Assembly: GCF_003711515.1 (NCBI RefSeq)
Contig: NW_021167079.1
Coordinates: 361,471 to 425,470, forward strand
Direction: 5' to 3'
DNA length: 64,000 nt
DNA from: Sodiomyces alkalinus F11
Taxonomy: Eukaryota > Ascomycota > Sordariomycetes > Glomerellales > Plectosphaerellaceae
Shown: piece by piece, positions 45,100 through 58,159 of the stretch
Layout of the letters: each line of letters starts with the position of its first letter
Position numbering within the stretch: the first letter of the stretch is position 1
Notes under the pieces: model-generated
What the model was told of the DNA's origin: nothing
Databases searched by the model: none
The model's input: only the letters and a program-made list of their open reading frames with translations
Position numbers and translations under genes: made by a program

Positions 45100-47555
45100 A
45101 TGCTGCACGAGATCCTACTCTCTTTATCCGGGAACCCCTCGCCGCTCCTCCGTACCGACAACCCATCTGATGCCTTCCCCCTCGTTTCCCCGTCCGAACG
45201 AGAACTCCTCGCCTCAGTGGCTCACCTGAGCGACTTGCACATCAAGCTCCAAAGCCATGTCGCCCAGATAGTATCGGTCGGCCATGCGTCGACAATCTGC
45301 CGCGCCACCGCGACCGCAATCAAGTCCGTACATCTCACTGCCTTCCGCCGCAAAGTCCGCGAGGTGGAGGAGGGTATCCTGCGCAGGGACCCGGACCTTG
45401 TCGGCGCCTACAACATCGTGCCCCTCACGGCCGTCGTAAGCGAGTTCTCCGGTTGGACAAGGCGTATGGAGTGGCTGTGGGGGATTGTCCAGTTCATCCT
45501 CACCGGGAACAAAGGCAATGGCTGTCGCGGCGCGCAGCTTATTGATAGGCTTCGGACTGAACTGCAGACGGGCTATCTGGACATTGAACAAACTGCCTTG
45601 AGCCTCATATCCGCTGCGGAGGCGGCATGGTTGAAACAAGTGTCGGCCTGGATCCTATACGGGCGACTGCCGAGCTTTGGGGGAGAAGATTTCTTCATCC
45701 AGAAGGCGAAAGACGCCGTTGAGGTATGCCGCTCTTTCCGCCGTGTCTTTTGGGGTGTTTTGGGGTTGGCCAAGATCGATGTCGCTGAATCTGATTCTTC
45801 TAGGGTTATGTCATTGAACCTACCCTGCTCCCAACTTTCGTCAGCGAGTCCGCTGCATCTTCCATGCTGTTCATCGGGAGGTCTCTTAACTACGTGCGTG
45901 AGAAGAGCAGCACCGAATCTGGCCTGCAGGGACTCGACAACCTCTCCCCACACCTCAAAGAGCTATCCGCCCTGACGTATCCCCTTGAACCCGCCAGCCT
46001 ATCTAGAGCCATTACCACTATACGGATTGGCCTGTCAAGAAGCACGCTGCAGAAGCTGCTGCCGCTCTCAAGAGTCATCGACACCCTACGATTTCTTCGC
46101 GACTTCTTCCTCTTGGGGAGGGGGGAGTTCGCAATGGCCCTGACCCAGCAAGCAGACGCAAAGCTTCGTAGCCGGTGGAAGCGAGCAGATAACCTCGCCT
46201 ACGAGAAGCGCGAGGGTCTGGGGGCATTCGCCGTCAAAGAAGGCGAGGTCATGGCCGTGCTAGCCAAAACGTGGGCCTCCATGGGCTTGATGCAAGGACA
46301 GCACGCGGACGAGGACCAGGATCTTGAGCTGGCCCGGGAGCTGCTGCACTTGCAGCTGACCAAGTCGAAGCCAGATGCCCCTCTGAGCCTCGGCTACGGT
46401 CCTTCGCAACAGATCCCCCGAACGCTGGCTACGACGCCTTTCCGAAATCTCCTCTTTTCCGTACCCGTGGTTTTGACCATGGAGATCCCCTCACCGCTAG
46501 ATATGTTCCTCAGCCCTTCGGACCTGCAAACCTACTCCATCGCCAACCCCTATCTTCTCTCTATCCGCCGAGCACACATTCATCTCACAGACCTATGGAA
46601 GATCACATCGCTTCGAAAACATCACCCGGCGCCTCCGGGCCCACCCGCCGGTAGCACGCGCAGTGGGAAGGCCAAGGTCCGGCTTCTTCGGGATCGCTTC
46701 AGGGTACGATCCAACGTCATGCGCAGCACGTGGGTGACGGCGAACGCGGCCCTGTTCTTCCTCGCCGAGACGGAGTCGTATCTGCAGACCGAGGTCGTCG
46801 CGGTCCTCTGGGACGGTTTTCACGCTTGGATGACTGCGCACGAAGAGAGGGTCCGACCAAGACCACCGTCGTCGGAAGCTGTTCCGAAGGTGACGACGAC
46901 CGCACCACTCGAGGGTACATGCGACAATGGAACCGAGGACGTTTGGCTAGCCCAGTCCACTTCGGCACTCCGCATCTCTGCCAGAAGCAGGGGGGAACAC
47001 CCCGCCGTTCCGACCCCGGCCTGCCGGCGCCATCATGACCCCCAGAGCCTCGCAACAGCACACGCCTGCTACCTCGCAGTTCTCTCCCATCGCCTTCTCC
47101 TCACCTCGACTCCGTGGACCGACTCGCTCTTCGGCCTCCTCGTCAACATCGACCACCTCGTCGCCCTGGTTCAGCGTCTCCAGGGGATCTGGACGTCGAT
47201 GGACCTGGAAGCCGACGCGGGCGTGGTGGACGCCTTTATCGACCTGGAGAACGAGGAGGCTGACGTCAAAGCTGCCCTACAAGAGGTGGAGAGGAAAGTG
47301 AAGGGAGGCGTGGAGGAGGCCATCGCTGCGCTGAGGACGATGGAGGCCGATACTGGGTTTGCCGATGATATTGATCGTGTTTCAAGGAATGTGGCATCTG
47401 CAGACCCAGGTGAGGACGGCGTCTATGATGCGCAGGGACAATATATTCCAGAGAGGGCCGGCGGCGTGGAAAGGCTGCTGATGAAGCTGGAGTTTGGAGG
47501 ATGGTTTACCGGATCAGGCGCAGAAGCCATCGGACTGGGCAACGAGACTTACTGA
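45100..47555 (+). CDS. Gamma-tubulin complex component GCP4 (Spc97/Spc98 family)
   Basis: GCP4 is part of the gamma-tubulin ring complex that nucleates microtubules at spindle pole bodies and other organising centres. Exon 1 (45100-45723) starts MLHEILLSLSGNPSPLL, the usual opening of GCP4. An 80-bp intron (45724-45803, GTATGC...TAG) interrupts DAVE/GYVIEP. Exon 2 is 45804-47555. The product is 791 residues. Diagnostic stretches are FSGWTRRMEWLWGIVQFI (N-terminal GRIP1), ISAAEAAWLKQVSAWILYG, FIGRSLNYVREK, then FFLLGRGEFAMAL and YSIANPYLLSIRRAHIHLTDLW (C-terminal GRIP2, gamma-tubulin contact). A Pro/Thr-rich, acidic insertion (around EERVRPRPPSSE) and the C-terminal LLMKLEFGGWF are as in filamentous fungi. 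The assignment to GCP4 rather than another GCP rests on the opening and length. Confidence 0.92.
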
Positions 47556-48499
47556 ACGTTGCCGGCGGGGTGATCAAAAATATCAGAGGCTCAAGTATGT
47601 TGCAGTTGAATTTCTGGGGCACCCAAGACCAACTGGGTGGTGATGACAAGGAACGCGATTTTCCATGCATGATTTATTCCGACGTTTGGGGGGACTGAGC
47701 CGCCTATTTCTCTGGCCGCTACGGGACCCATGATCACCCGTGTGGCTTCTTCTTTGGCGCAAGACGAGGGCGGTAACGTTAGAAGGCATCATGAAAACAC
47801 GTGAGAGATGATCTTTAAGAGCATTGGTGGTCTGTAGATATGGTGTCGTGACTTACATCACACCTCTCGTGACACTGAGGTTCGGTCAACTGGGAATAGT
47901 CAAGCATGCTTGTCATTCGAATTAACTATGTTATGCATATTATGTACCGCATCATCTGTTATTTCGTGGACTGGGTGCGATTTCTCGACTTGATTTGTGA
48001 CATTGGGCTTTCGGCAATCCAAGCAGGTAGCCCACGGCCACAGATCTCTGTGCTGCATCGGTATGATGACTCTGTTTTGCTGTCCTTTTCCCTTTGTTTC
48101 TTCATTTTCTTCTCATATCACATATGTATGTTTTGATTGAACATACCCGTTTGTCTCGCTCGTCCTTCGGCTGCTCACCAGGTTCATGTTTGACTCTGAT
48201 ATGACACAGATAATATAAAGAAAAATAGTATAAGACAAGGACTCCCGAAGTTAGATGAGGGAGTATGAGAAGAGGAAAGAAAAAAAGTGGTCAAAGAGAA
48301 AGAAGAAGAAATAAAGAAAGATAAGAAAATTGTATATAACACAGGGGATCGAAGGTAGGAAATCCGTGGACGCAACGACTGAAGAGAACAGGTATGGACT
48401 CTTCTTCGCCCTAGCAGCCCGAGAGAGGAAAGCGGTGTTAGTTTCCTGGGGTCCATGACACAACAGAGGTTGTTGATAGCCGCATAAAGTGTATACGTT
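47556..48499. other. Convergent intergenic region
   Basis: About 940 bp lie between the 3' ends of the GCP4 gene and the Ser-rich protein gene. A purine-rich strip (AAGAGAAAG type) spans 48265-48325. Short frames here have no recognisable domain. Confidence 0.5.
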
Positions 48500-49834
48500 T
48501 CAGTACAGGGGGGTACGATGAACGGGACGGAACCTGCTCGGTCTGGGTGCAGGTTCAGAAGCACGGCGCTGCAAAAGGCTGCGCATGATGGCTTTCGGGC
48601 CTATCTGTTCCAAGTCGACGGTTTTGGATGTCAAGGGGACGGGGATGCGATGGACTTTCTTGGGCTGCCATCGCCTTTTGATGCAGTCGTCGATGAGTGC
48701 GATGAGGCCTGTGGCGACGATGACATGGGCCACATCAGTCGCCGCATCCAGTATGCTCTGGTCACTAATCCACATGTGACAAGGGGGGATCCAGCCGCCG
48801 GTGGCTTCGTCGATGTGTATTTGGTTGGGGGAACGTGTCTCGGGGACGATGTGGGCGACAGGGACAGAGCTGCTGCCGTCTCGCAGGAGGTGGAATGAAA
48901 CGATGTCGATGTTCTTGTCGACAACACGTTTCCACTGGTATTTATGTCCCCACCACTCGAAGTCGTAGCGCTTGGACTTGTTGTTTCCTCGCCTGGAGAC
49001 TTCGACCCGAGCATAGTTGGCGAACTCGAGCTTGATGGTGTTTGTGGAGGATGGAGGGGCCCTCCTCCGCTGGCTGTGGATGGAAGAGGCGGAAGAGGAG
49101 GAGGACGAGAAGGAGGGGGAGAAGTGCTGGCTGTCATATGAATGGCTAGACTGCGGGCGTCTGGAGGCGATGGACCTCAGGGCAGCGGACATGGACTGTC
49201 GTCGTGTGACTACTGGGCCGCCGTTCTCCTTCACTGTATCGAGATACTTCCGCTGGGAATGGCACACCTCGCGACCCGAATCCCTGCAGTACCTCCGTAG
49301 AGAGAATTCCCTCCTGGTCAAGTCGTACATGCGAAGGTGAAAGAGCTGCATGGTGAGCTGACGTCGTCCCGGCACGATGGTGTCGACGCGGAGATTCATG
49401 TTCCCGTCGGGAGTCAAATCGTCATGACGTATGGAAAGCCGATCCATGGAGGGAAAGAGTTGGGCGAAGTCATGTGGGGTGGAAGGGCGGACGTCGTGAT
49501 GGACGACGTCAGGCCGGTAGTAGATCGGCAAGGGCGGGATCTTTTGATCTTCGTCGTGCGTACCGAGGTCGGATTCCGTGGAGAGGTCCTCCTCCGAGGC
49601 AATGGCCGAGTCAAATGTGTCGGAGGACGACCTGGGGCAGCAGCTCGTGGAGGGGGAGATGTCTTCCTCGTAGACTGGTTGAAATTTGGAGAGGAACATG
49701 GGGTTCTCGACGGATGCTTGAGTGCTGGCGTAGAGAGACGTAGGCGCCGTGTTCTCGGACACGTACGTCTCATAAGAGTCGCATGTGTCGCGGCTGGGGC
49801 CAGTATGCGGTCTCGGACTGTTGGATCTTGCCAT
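48500..49834 (-). CDS. Conserved-looking fungal protein of unknown function
   Basis: The single frame codes for 444 residues from a good ATG at 49834. I do not recognise a named family. Residues 1-130 are Ser/Thr/Pro/Asp-rich and probably disordered. A folded-looking region begins at about residue 145: LRVDTIVPGRRQLTMQLFHL, then EFSLRRYCRDSGREVCHSQ. After a Ser-rich loop it continues with NTIKLEFANYARVEVSRRG, RYDFEWWGHKYQWKR and SFHLLRDGSSSVPVAHIVP. The alternation of beta-strand-like stretches with FEWWGHKYQW recalls the tubby C-terminal/LURP-like fold, but this is only an impression. A helix VAHVIVATGLIALIDDCIKRRW lies near the C-terminus. The protein has no signal peptide. Confidence 0.75.
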   Translation of the reverse strand: MARSNSPRPHTGPSRDTCDSYETYVSENTAPTSLYASTQASVENPMFLSKFQPVYEEDISPSTSCCPRSSSDTFDSAIASEEDLSTESDLGTHDEDQKIPPLPIYYRPDVVHHDVRPSTPHDFAQLFPSMDRLSIRHDDLTPDGNMNLRVDTIVPGRRQLTMQLFHLRMYDLTRREFSLRRYCRDSGREVCHSQRKYLDTVKENGGPVVTRRQSMSAALRSIASRRPQSSHSYDSQHFSPSFSSSSSSASSIHSQRRRAPPSSTNTIKLEFANYARVEVSRRGNNKSKRYDFEWWGHKYQWKRVVDKNIDIVSFHLLRDGSSSVPVAHIVPETRSPNQIHIDEATGGWIPPCHMWISDQSILDAATDVAHVIVATGLIALIDDCIKRRWQPKKVHRIPVPLTSKTVDLEQIGPKAIMRSLLQRRASEPAPRPSRFRPVHRTPLY

Positions 49835-52418
49835 TGTGCGAAGCGTGAAGCACGGGTTTGAGGGAGGGGAGATGAGGAAGAGGTGTATGGACCAGGAGAA
49901 TGGAGAGGAAAGAATAGGAAGAAAAAAAAACCCCCGAAGAGGATGACACCGCGAAGGTTATCACTCTTTGAACTCGACCGATTTGGCGTCGAGAAAGCAA
50001 TATGAGAGGAAGATCGATAGTGGTAAGCTTCTCTTAGTTGGATAAGAGGGAGAGCAGATCAAGGAGTTTGGCTCACGCCAGCCTTGAGTTCAAGTTCAAG
50101 GTTACTATCTTGCCTATTAAGCCTGGTGAATTGGGGGGTGGGAGCCTTGGGTAGAGATGATGGATTCACTGGACCACTTGAATCACTGGGTCGCCGGGTC
50201 ACCGGATGCGCACGAGTATGGCCACGATAGAAGTAAGTTGATTCTCAAATGGGGAAAGGGGGTCGAAGGATGTATGGTTAAGTGGGATGATATGATGGGC
50301 GGGATGATGGGCAAGGCGGTCGATTATCGAGTGGATGAGCGAGACCAATATCGAATGAAGGCGCTGGCCGATAGTTCCGACCTCTGGTGGGAACATCATC
50401 GTCCGAGGGCAGCCCAAGCCCCAAGAATACTAAGAGAACAGCACCAGATGGAATGGCATCTATGCATAAGCGCATGCCGGTTCCGTGGCTTGGTGCTGCT
50501 GTTGCTGCTGCACCTCGAAGGCATGAACACACGACACGCTGCTTGGTTGGTTGGGTGGGTGGACGTACAAAAAGGAAAAAAAGAAAAGGAAAAGAGGAGA
50601 GGAAAAAAAAGGCGAGCTTCTATCTGTTCGTCCTAATACATCCACCCAACACATTCCATCACCACGTCATGCTGCTCATTCACGGAGGAAGGAGAAGGGG
50701 AGGCAGACTTGGAGGCAGGTGGTTGTAATGGAAGTGGTAGGATGCAGTTACGTCCAAGAGGTACGAATCTACGATGTTAAAATGGCACTCCGGAGTACTC
50801 CTACTCACCTTAGACTGTATAAGGTAGGTAATAAGTAAGGTACATGTACCTCCGTACGTACACCCACCCAGGCAATTGCCAGCGAGCTGCAATGTTGTAC
50901 TCGGCAATGTACGGAGAGGAGTAATTACCGAGAAATCATTATCTTTGTATAATAAGGGGAGCCGACACCACCCGAACCAGGGAAAGGACGACACGACACA
51001 ATACGCAGCGCGTACATATCAGGCAGTGTGCTGATGCCTGACTACCTAGGTAGGTAGGTACCTTTACCTACACCAGGAGGAATTCTTTGGATAAAGTACG
51101 AAGTAATCGATTAACCCCCACCCAACAACGTAACGCCTCGAGGCTAATGGCTTTTAGACGCCTTGACTTGAATATCATCTCGTCCTCCAGCTCCAGTTCT
51201 CTCTCTTGCTCTCTCTTTTCTTCCTATTCTTTTTTTAAACCCTTCACGAGTTGGTCATGCATGTGCATGCAGGACGAGCGTTGTTCTCCTGTTCTACAGA
51301 TAGCCTGTCTTACGCGGACCAGGTTCCCCATGATTCGTTCGTCACATCCACCTCTTGGCACCAACTGTCTCCGATCGAGCTTCTAGACTGGACCGCGGCC
51401 GTGTGGCAGGTTTCTATTCGTTGAAAGAACCCACGATGCCATGAACCTATGGTTCTCCTTGGTTCGCCTCGCGTCACGCTGGGCTTGCCTGCGTCAACCC
51501 TCCCCGGTGGCGGATGCCTTATACGGGCTAATTAGGGAATAGATTCTGCTGTGCTGTCTGTCGTCTTATGTATGATTCGGACAGAAGACTCGGAGCTCAT
51601 GTCCAGTGTGCAGTGCTGAGAACTCCCCCCCCGACAAGCCTTGGAGTCGAGGAGGTCTGAGAGTTTGAGCTCGCTGGATCGCATCTCTGTTATCTGTTAT
51701 TAGAGACGAGCCTCAAGCAGCCTGCCTATCCCCGGGCGTTTTACTCGGGGTTAGTTGAAAGCCTCGATTGACCGACCCGTCGCTGAGATTGGGTTCATAT
51801 GTCAAAACCCCCAAATTGATTGGTTATACTGATGTGAAAAGTCTCACATCCAAGTCCTTACAAAGTCACCCAACGGATAAGTACGAAAACGAAGTGCGGA
51901 ACGAAGTCCCTCTATCATTATACCCATGCCTGACCTGGTCCTTGATGACTCGTTACCTCGAGGAGGAGACGAGAAGGAGAAGAAGAAAAAAAGACGAAAA
52001 AATAAAGTAAAAAAAAAGATAAAAAAAGAGAGAAGAACAGGGGGACAAGACTAGAACGAGAGAGCATTGTGTCATATATTTCTTCATACGGGGAGGGGAG
52101 TACGCGGCCATCGCAAATTCTCAAAACTGGTCCAGTCAGTGAGTCCAGGCTCAATGAACGAAACATGCTGCTGTGCCGTTTCCTGTTTCCAGTCTCAAGC
52201 AATGGGAACAAGAACAATAAGGTACTTATCAGACCGACCCAAATTGGCCCCGTGTTTATATCATGTTGAAACCGTCCACAGCAGGCCACCCGACGGCGCA
52301 TGAACACAGTGGAGGCCACCCCCCTTTCCCCTTTCCCCCTTACCCCTTACCCCTTCAACCTTCAACCTTCCCCCGTTTAGCTGGCACGGCTTAAGAGTTG
52401 CTTGAGTCGCTAGCTACC
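49835..52418. other. Gene-poor 2.6-kb region
   Basis: This spans the promoter side of the preceding gene and the 3' side of the bbc1-like gene. It includes purine-rich tracts at 49917-49929 and 50568-50610, the CCTAGGTAGGTAGGTACC cluster at 51046-51063, a C/T-rich strip at 51180-51240 and an A/G-rich strip at 51960-52040. Short frames on both strands are of low complexity. No protein family, tRNA or transposon was recognised. Confidence 0.5.
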
Positions 52419-55400
52419 TTAGAGCTGAGTATTCCATCCAACCCAACTTCGAGGCATCACCCTCCACACCTTGACTTCGCCACTCCGCAGATCGTCCAGC
52501 CTGAAGCTTTCCACCTTGACCTTCTTGTTCTCACGTCCCTGCTCCCATGCCCGAACTTTCCGCTTGGTGCCGTCCCACTCTGCCACAACAGCAACGTGAT
52601 CTGGCTTCCCGACTTCTGCGCTGTATTTCGCGTGCATGGGCCCATGCTTCCCCTGGAATTTGGCGTTTCGAATGGACACGATGTCGCCGGGCCGAATCTC
52701 GTCGTACTGCTGCGTCGATGCGTTCGCGAGGTTCGAATACACTAGCGCCCCGTATGCTCTCGTTCCCACAGGTGCCAGCGCATCCTTAAACGGCCGCAAG
52801 AGCTCGCAAACAAGACCCTGGGGCGTACCGTCCCCAACCACCGAGTCTTTCTTGGACGAACAGGCGCTGGCGATGGCCCGCCCGAACCGCTCGTACGACT
52901 GCTCCAGCTGATCCTGCCGCAGAGCGCGGGGGGGAGGTTCATGCCGCTGATGCAGTTCAATCACCTTTGCCGCGTCGTACGGGTCGTACTGCACCGTCAC
53001 AACCGTCTGTGAGTAGTCCTGGAACAGTATGTAGATAGTCCGCGTCACCACAGTTTGGGACTCGCCAACCATCGACGTCGCTTCCTCTGACTCGTGGTAG
53101 ATATCGCGACGGCCCTGGAGGGTGGGAGGCACTTGGTTTGGCTGTCTCCACCAACCGCTCTGCGGAGTCAAGTCTACATCATTAGCAATGAAGCCGGATT
53201 CCGTTGACGGCCTGTGCGCGTCTATCGAGCCTCGAATGGGGACGGAAGGCCGCAACACGTCCATAGAATGACGCGGTGGTCCACGATTGGTGGGCGGCGC
53301 GGGGGGGGGAGCTCGCGTCATGGGCGGCGGCGAAGGTAGTGGTTGATGAGCTCCGACGTATAATTCGTCATCTAATCTGGGAGAGCGCTGCCCGAATGAT
53401 GGTCCTTCAAAAGCATACCCATAGGCTTCATGGTCGTCTTCAGATACCGCCGACGGTAAATCCTTTGGTGGCGCCGCAGGCGGGGGAGGTGGTGCTGCCC
53501 GGGGGGCTTCCACGGATCGCCTCTTGTCTACCGGGGCCGCCTGAGTCGGGACCAGAGGCGGGGCAGAACGTGGCACACCGCCAGTCGGGATAGGCGGCGG
53601 GAAAGACGGAGGCACCTCGGACGCGGGAGACCTGACAGGCGTGATATCCTCAAAACTAGACTCCCTGGCATGTGACTTCCGAGCATCCTTGTGCGGCATC
53701 GAAGATGCGATGTCTGTGTCGTAATCGCCCTCGTATTCCGTAATCTCTTCCTCATCGCCTCCCATCTCACCCCGCGTCGGTGAAGAGATAGGACCAGTGG
53801 ATTTTGGCATATCCTGAGTGGATTGGCGGCTCAGCGGCCCGCTGGGCGCGGCAGTGGGAGGCGGAGGCGGAGGTGGGCGCGTTTGGGTTGACGGCACAAT
53901 GGGCATGGTACCGGGGATCGGTGGAGGTGGTCGGCTCATCCGCTTGCTCGCTGACGGGGGGAGACCTTCTGTCGCTGGTGTCGGGGGAGCATCATCACCC
54001 GATTGCGGAACGGGAGGTGGCGGTCGGCCAGACTCCGTTGGAGAGGCAGCAGGAAACGTCGGCGGAGGCGGAGGCGGGGACCTTGCTCCGTACTCGGTAG
54101 TCTCCGACGTGGGAACTGCCCCCGAGAGCTCGAGCTCGTCATCAGATTCCGAACCTTCGCTCTGGGACGCCACGGCGGGACGAGGAGACAAAGGTACAGG
54201 TCGTGCTGTTTTTGCCTTGAGTTAGACAAGAGTGACTGTGGGGACTTCAGAGTCAGGAATAGGCTAAGAACTCACTCGCAGAAGGAATTGGGGGAGGGGC
54301 TGGTCTTCCTCCTGGGATAGGAGGTGGTTCGGCACCTTCAGCCAACGGAGCTAAAACCCCTGTCAGTCCGACCCATAAATCACCATGACTTCAGACGCGG
54401 GGACACGCAAGCTTACTTCTTGTAGTTTCAACTACATCATCCTCATCTTCAGAGATGCTTGCTTGCCGTGCTGGAGGCGGAGGGGGTGCTCTCGGTGACA
54501 AAGGGGGCGATCGTGATATCTCCGTGTCAGCGGCATCCTCTAGGCGTGGCGGACCACCCATGCCGAGCAATGGCATCATCCCAAGAACAGGGACCGGGGG
54601 CACAGTGGCGACAGATCCAGTGCTCTCGTCTGGGCGCTCTGCTGGCTGCTTTTCCGTTTTCTTTTTCTTCGGCGCCGCACCTCCGCCTATAGGGGCCCCA
54701 AACATGGCATGCATTCCCATCATGCCCATGCCGCCACTCATCTTAGCCATCCTGGCACGGAGTTCTTCTCTTCGTCGTACCTCAGGGTCCACGTCGTCAT
54801 CATCATTGTCAACGTCCTCCTCGCCTACCTCATCATTGTCGCCCTCGTCTTCCTTTCCCGTTCCTGAAATGGGAGCTGCTCCTGTGGGCACATGAGACAT
54901 ACGACCAGGTCTCTCGTCGCTGTCGTCCCGCTCGGTAAGGTCCTCGTCTTGACCTTCTGTGGTATCGCCAGCGCCGGACATGTCCGCCTCATTGCCGTCG
55001 TTATTGACTTCTACCGGACCCTTGGAGGACTTCCGCCGGGAAGGCGCCGGGCGCCTCTCCGACTCGAAAGAACTTTTACCGACATGCTGTTCCGCTTGCT
55101 GCTGCTGACCTTGGGTCGTGGGCAGTCCGGTGGTATCGGTGACCTCGCCGCCTTCCATAGGCTCGTGACTATCGGTGGCTTTCTTGGCTGGACGCTTTGG
55201 CTTTTCCTTCCTCGCCAAAGCTTCGGCATGACGCTGTGCCTGTTCCAACTGCTGTCTCTGAAGGAGGGCAATCCGCTCTTTGAGGCTAGTAGGCTTTGGC
55301 TCGTTCTCGCCGGCCTGTTCAGAAGAGACAAGCCCTACCTTCTCGGAGCTTTCGTGCTGTTCAGCCTCTCTTACCTTAATCTCGGGATCCTCCTCTCGTC

Positions 55401-56235
55401 TGTACACTCTGGAAGCGGCTGGCTGCTGGGGCGGTGGCACATAGGCATTACGGCTGGGCGGCGGGGCAACAAATGGCTTCTTCACAAACCCGGGATCGCC
55501 GGGTGCGCCAGCACCCAGGCCGACGGGTTTGAAGGGCGCGATGGGTGCAGCGGCAGACTTGTTGAACGCCGCAATCCGGTCTCTGAATGCATTGCTCGAT
55601 GGCTTACTCGATACAGGCGGCGGTCCAGCGGGTTTTAGCTGGGTCGGGACCGACTTAGGAACTGACGGGACTGTCGAGTGAACCGGCGCCGCAGGCTTGG
55701 TGAGAGGCGGTACAGAAGTAATGGTGGTGAAGGGCTCGGCGACAGACTCGGCAGAGGCAGCCGAAGTAAGCGGGGCATGTCCAGGAGTTTGCGTTTGCAC
55801 TTTGCCATAGTCAGTCCTTTCAGGTTCGACATGTTCCACCTCCGCGACTGGAGCCGAATCCCGCTCTAGATGTGGCCCGGACTCTCGGTTGGCTTCAGGT
55901 TCAGGTTCGGGCTCATTAGGGATGGCAACTGGGGGTGGCTGTTGTTGTTGCGGTTCTTGCTGTTGCTGTTGGGCCGGGACAATAACTTCGGGTTCTTTTC
56001 TCGTACGGACTCTCGTGGGACGAGGAGGTGGCTGTGGTTCGAATTTCTCGACAAAGTTGCGAGGAAAGATGCCCTCGTGCTTGACGCCATCATTATCGAC
56101 ATATTCTCCGCCATACCAATCAGCATCCTCCTCGTCCGTCACAGTTATGATCACGCCCGGCGGGAACTGTAGGTCATCCTCATGAGGTGAGGAATACTCG
56201 TAGAGGGACCGGACTCGAAACGGTACAGTAGCCAT
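52419..56235 (-). CDS. Bbc1/Mti1-type SH3 protein of cortical actin patches
   Basis: Three exons join in frame: 54417-56235, 54276-54350 and 52419-54205. Introns are 54351-54416 (66 bp, GTAAGC...TTAG) and 54206-54275 (70 bp, GTGAGT...CTAAC...ACAG). The sum is 3,681 nt, coding for 1,226 residues. The N-terminus is an SH3 domain (residues 1-67: FRVRSLYEYSSPHEDDL, DADWYGGEY, GIFPRNFVE). The middle is long and disordered, rich in Pro, Glu and Lys. It has polyglutamine runs, coiled-coil-like KERIALLQRQQLEQAQRHAEA, and an RMAKMSGGMGMMGM motif typical of this family. The C-terminal about 200 residues form the Bbc1/Aim3 domain (YGALVYSNLANASTQQYDEI, KPDHVAVVAEWD). In yeast Bbc1 binds type I myosin and Las17/WASP and restrains Arp2/3-driven actin assembly during endocytosis. 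The same role is inferred here. Confidence 0.9.
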
Positions 56236-57580
56236 GATCGCTTGTAGACCAGGCAAAGAGGAGCAAATAAATGTTGGTCGGTCTAGGTGATGGCAACCAG
56301 GTGAGGCAGGGAGCTCGACAAAGTGGGGCTAGAGGGGAGGAGTTGGCGTAATCCACTCTAGCGGTAACACCGAAGGGACCGAGGGTTGTGAGGAGGAGGG
56401 GCTGGGAGAGAATCCTCAAAATGTGCCAAAATAGGCGTGGGAATTGCGGGCAGAATTGCGATATTATGAGTTTGGATTGTGGTGGGAAGTTGAGAGAAGT
56501 ACCGTATATACGTGTCAAGCTTGCAACTAGGGATCGGCACCTGGCTCTATCCAGCATTAACGTTAGTTTGGAGGTCAGATTGCTAGGTTTCTTGCTAACG
56601 CAGGTATAAGATGAAGAGAGCAAGCGTGGCTAAGGGGGGGTCGTCTTGATGTTCGCAACGCACATGTGTGAGATGTCTTGAACAGACGGCAATGACAGAG
56701 GGAATCATATAGGATCAAGTCGAAGGAAGAGCTGGTTGCGCCACCCTGGTTGTTTCTGTGATGGCTTGGGAGGTTGACGATAATGGCGCGTTGAAAGAGG
56801 TGGAGGGAGAGCAGAGCTTCGTTGCAACAGCAGAAACGGTATCTGTAGATAGGTCCGCAATCGTGTTCAGTATAGGTAAGGTAGTTGATCAACTCGGCAT
56901 ATGTCACGGACCCCAACGGCACCAGCTTTCAAAGTGCCTAGGCCTCGTCATGAGTGGTCATGGATGGGGGACGGACGGTGAGCAAGCTGAGGTTTCTGTG
57001 CGGCAGTGGACGGACGAGTCACATAGCTAGTACGGATAGGTATTATTTTAGTACGGATACTTTGTGATTATTTGGTCCGGAATTAAGGTAGTGCTGCCGT
57101 TTGAACATGGCTACGTACCTTAATGTACCGTACTATTACTTCCAGGCTAGTAATATGGGGGAAGTTTTGCTTACGTCAAGGAGTACCTACGGGGTCATAG
57201 CATGATGGACCGTTGACTCCACTATCTGTTCTGCCGAGTGACATAGAAGTAGGGATACGTACTGCTTCATTCATTAAGGTACCTAACTTAATAACGTGCC
57301 AGGTATTATCTAATATCCATTCGTATAACTATGAGGGGACTGAGGAACTGAGCCTGGATTCGAACTTGCGCAAAAGAAGAAAGAAAACAAAGAGAGAAGA
57401 AGGAAAAGGAAAAGAAAGGGAAAATGGAGCAGTCAGTCCGTCAGGTAATTACCTAGGTACCTTACGATTATGGATAAATACATTCTAATTGGTACCCTCG
57501 GTACTAGCGCAGAAGGTACCGAGACACTGTATCTAAGGTACCTTACCTTAAGAACCTGCCATGCAAAGTACTTCGTACAT
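56236..57580. promoter_or_regulatory. Upstream region of the bbc1-like gene, to the next repeat
   Basis: About 1.35 kb of DNA separate the gene start from the copia-1 LTR at 57581. It has several GGTACC-centred palindromes between 57278 and 57545 (such as TAAGGTACCTAACTTA) and an A/G-rich strip at 57368-57425. No coding domain is recognised. Confidence 0.5.
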
Positions 57581-58159
57581 TATCAGAACACAAATAAGGT
57601 ACGCGGAATTATGTGTGTATTTATCTAAGTGAAGTTTATAATACTTTATAGGGATGTCTAACTATACGGAAAAAGCAGAGGAAATAAGGGTGGATATATA
57701 GGACTAAGGTACTCCACACGTCTGATATAATATGGTTTATTATACCTTGATAAGATGGCTATGGGTATTTTCCCCCCCCCCCCCCAAGAATAGTAGGATT
57801 AATTCTAACTATTCTGCTCGTTGAATTAATACTTAAAATCCAGGGTAAATCGGGCCTAGATATTAATTAACGGCGTTATAGGTGTTAAAGCCAAAAAGTA
57901 TTTAAAAAGTATTAAAAACAGTACCTAAATAATAGTCTATAAAGGTATAAAAACACTTAAAATAATGGTCTAATTAACCGTTTTCCTTTAATTAAAAATA
58001 TAATAGAAGAACGTTATCTCTGTTAATTACTTTAATCCTATTTCGGCAGGACCTCTATACTAAGCAGATATATAAACGCCCTGTGTTTTTACGGGGGTAG
58101 TACCTTTATTAGGCTATCGCTAACTATATCATTAGTAACGATCTAATTAATTAAGACGG
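57581..58159 (-). mobile_element. 3' end of another copia-1 copy (C-terminal tail and LTR)
   Basis: 57581-57772 is a copia-1 LTR in minus orientation, beginning on the plus strand with TATCAGAACAC. A C-run at 57773-57785 corresponds to the polypurine tract. 57786-58159 aligns with the copia-1B tail at 7827-8240. The copy is cut at 58159 by the gypsy-2 LTR. Its remainder must lie beyond the window if it survives. Confidence 0.8.

Noticed and set aside
57340..57370. GGATTCGAACTT resembling a tRNA T-arm on the minus strand
   Set aside because: No matching acceptor, D-arm or anticodon arm at proper spacing.
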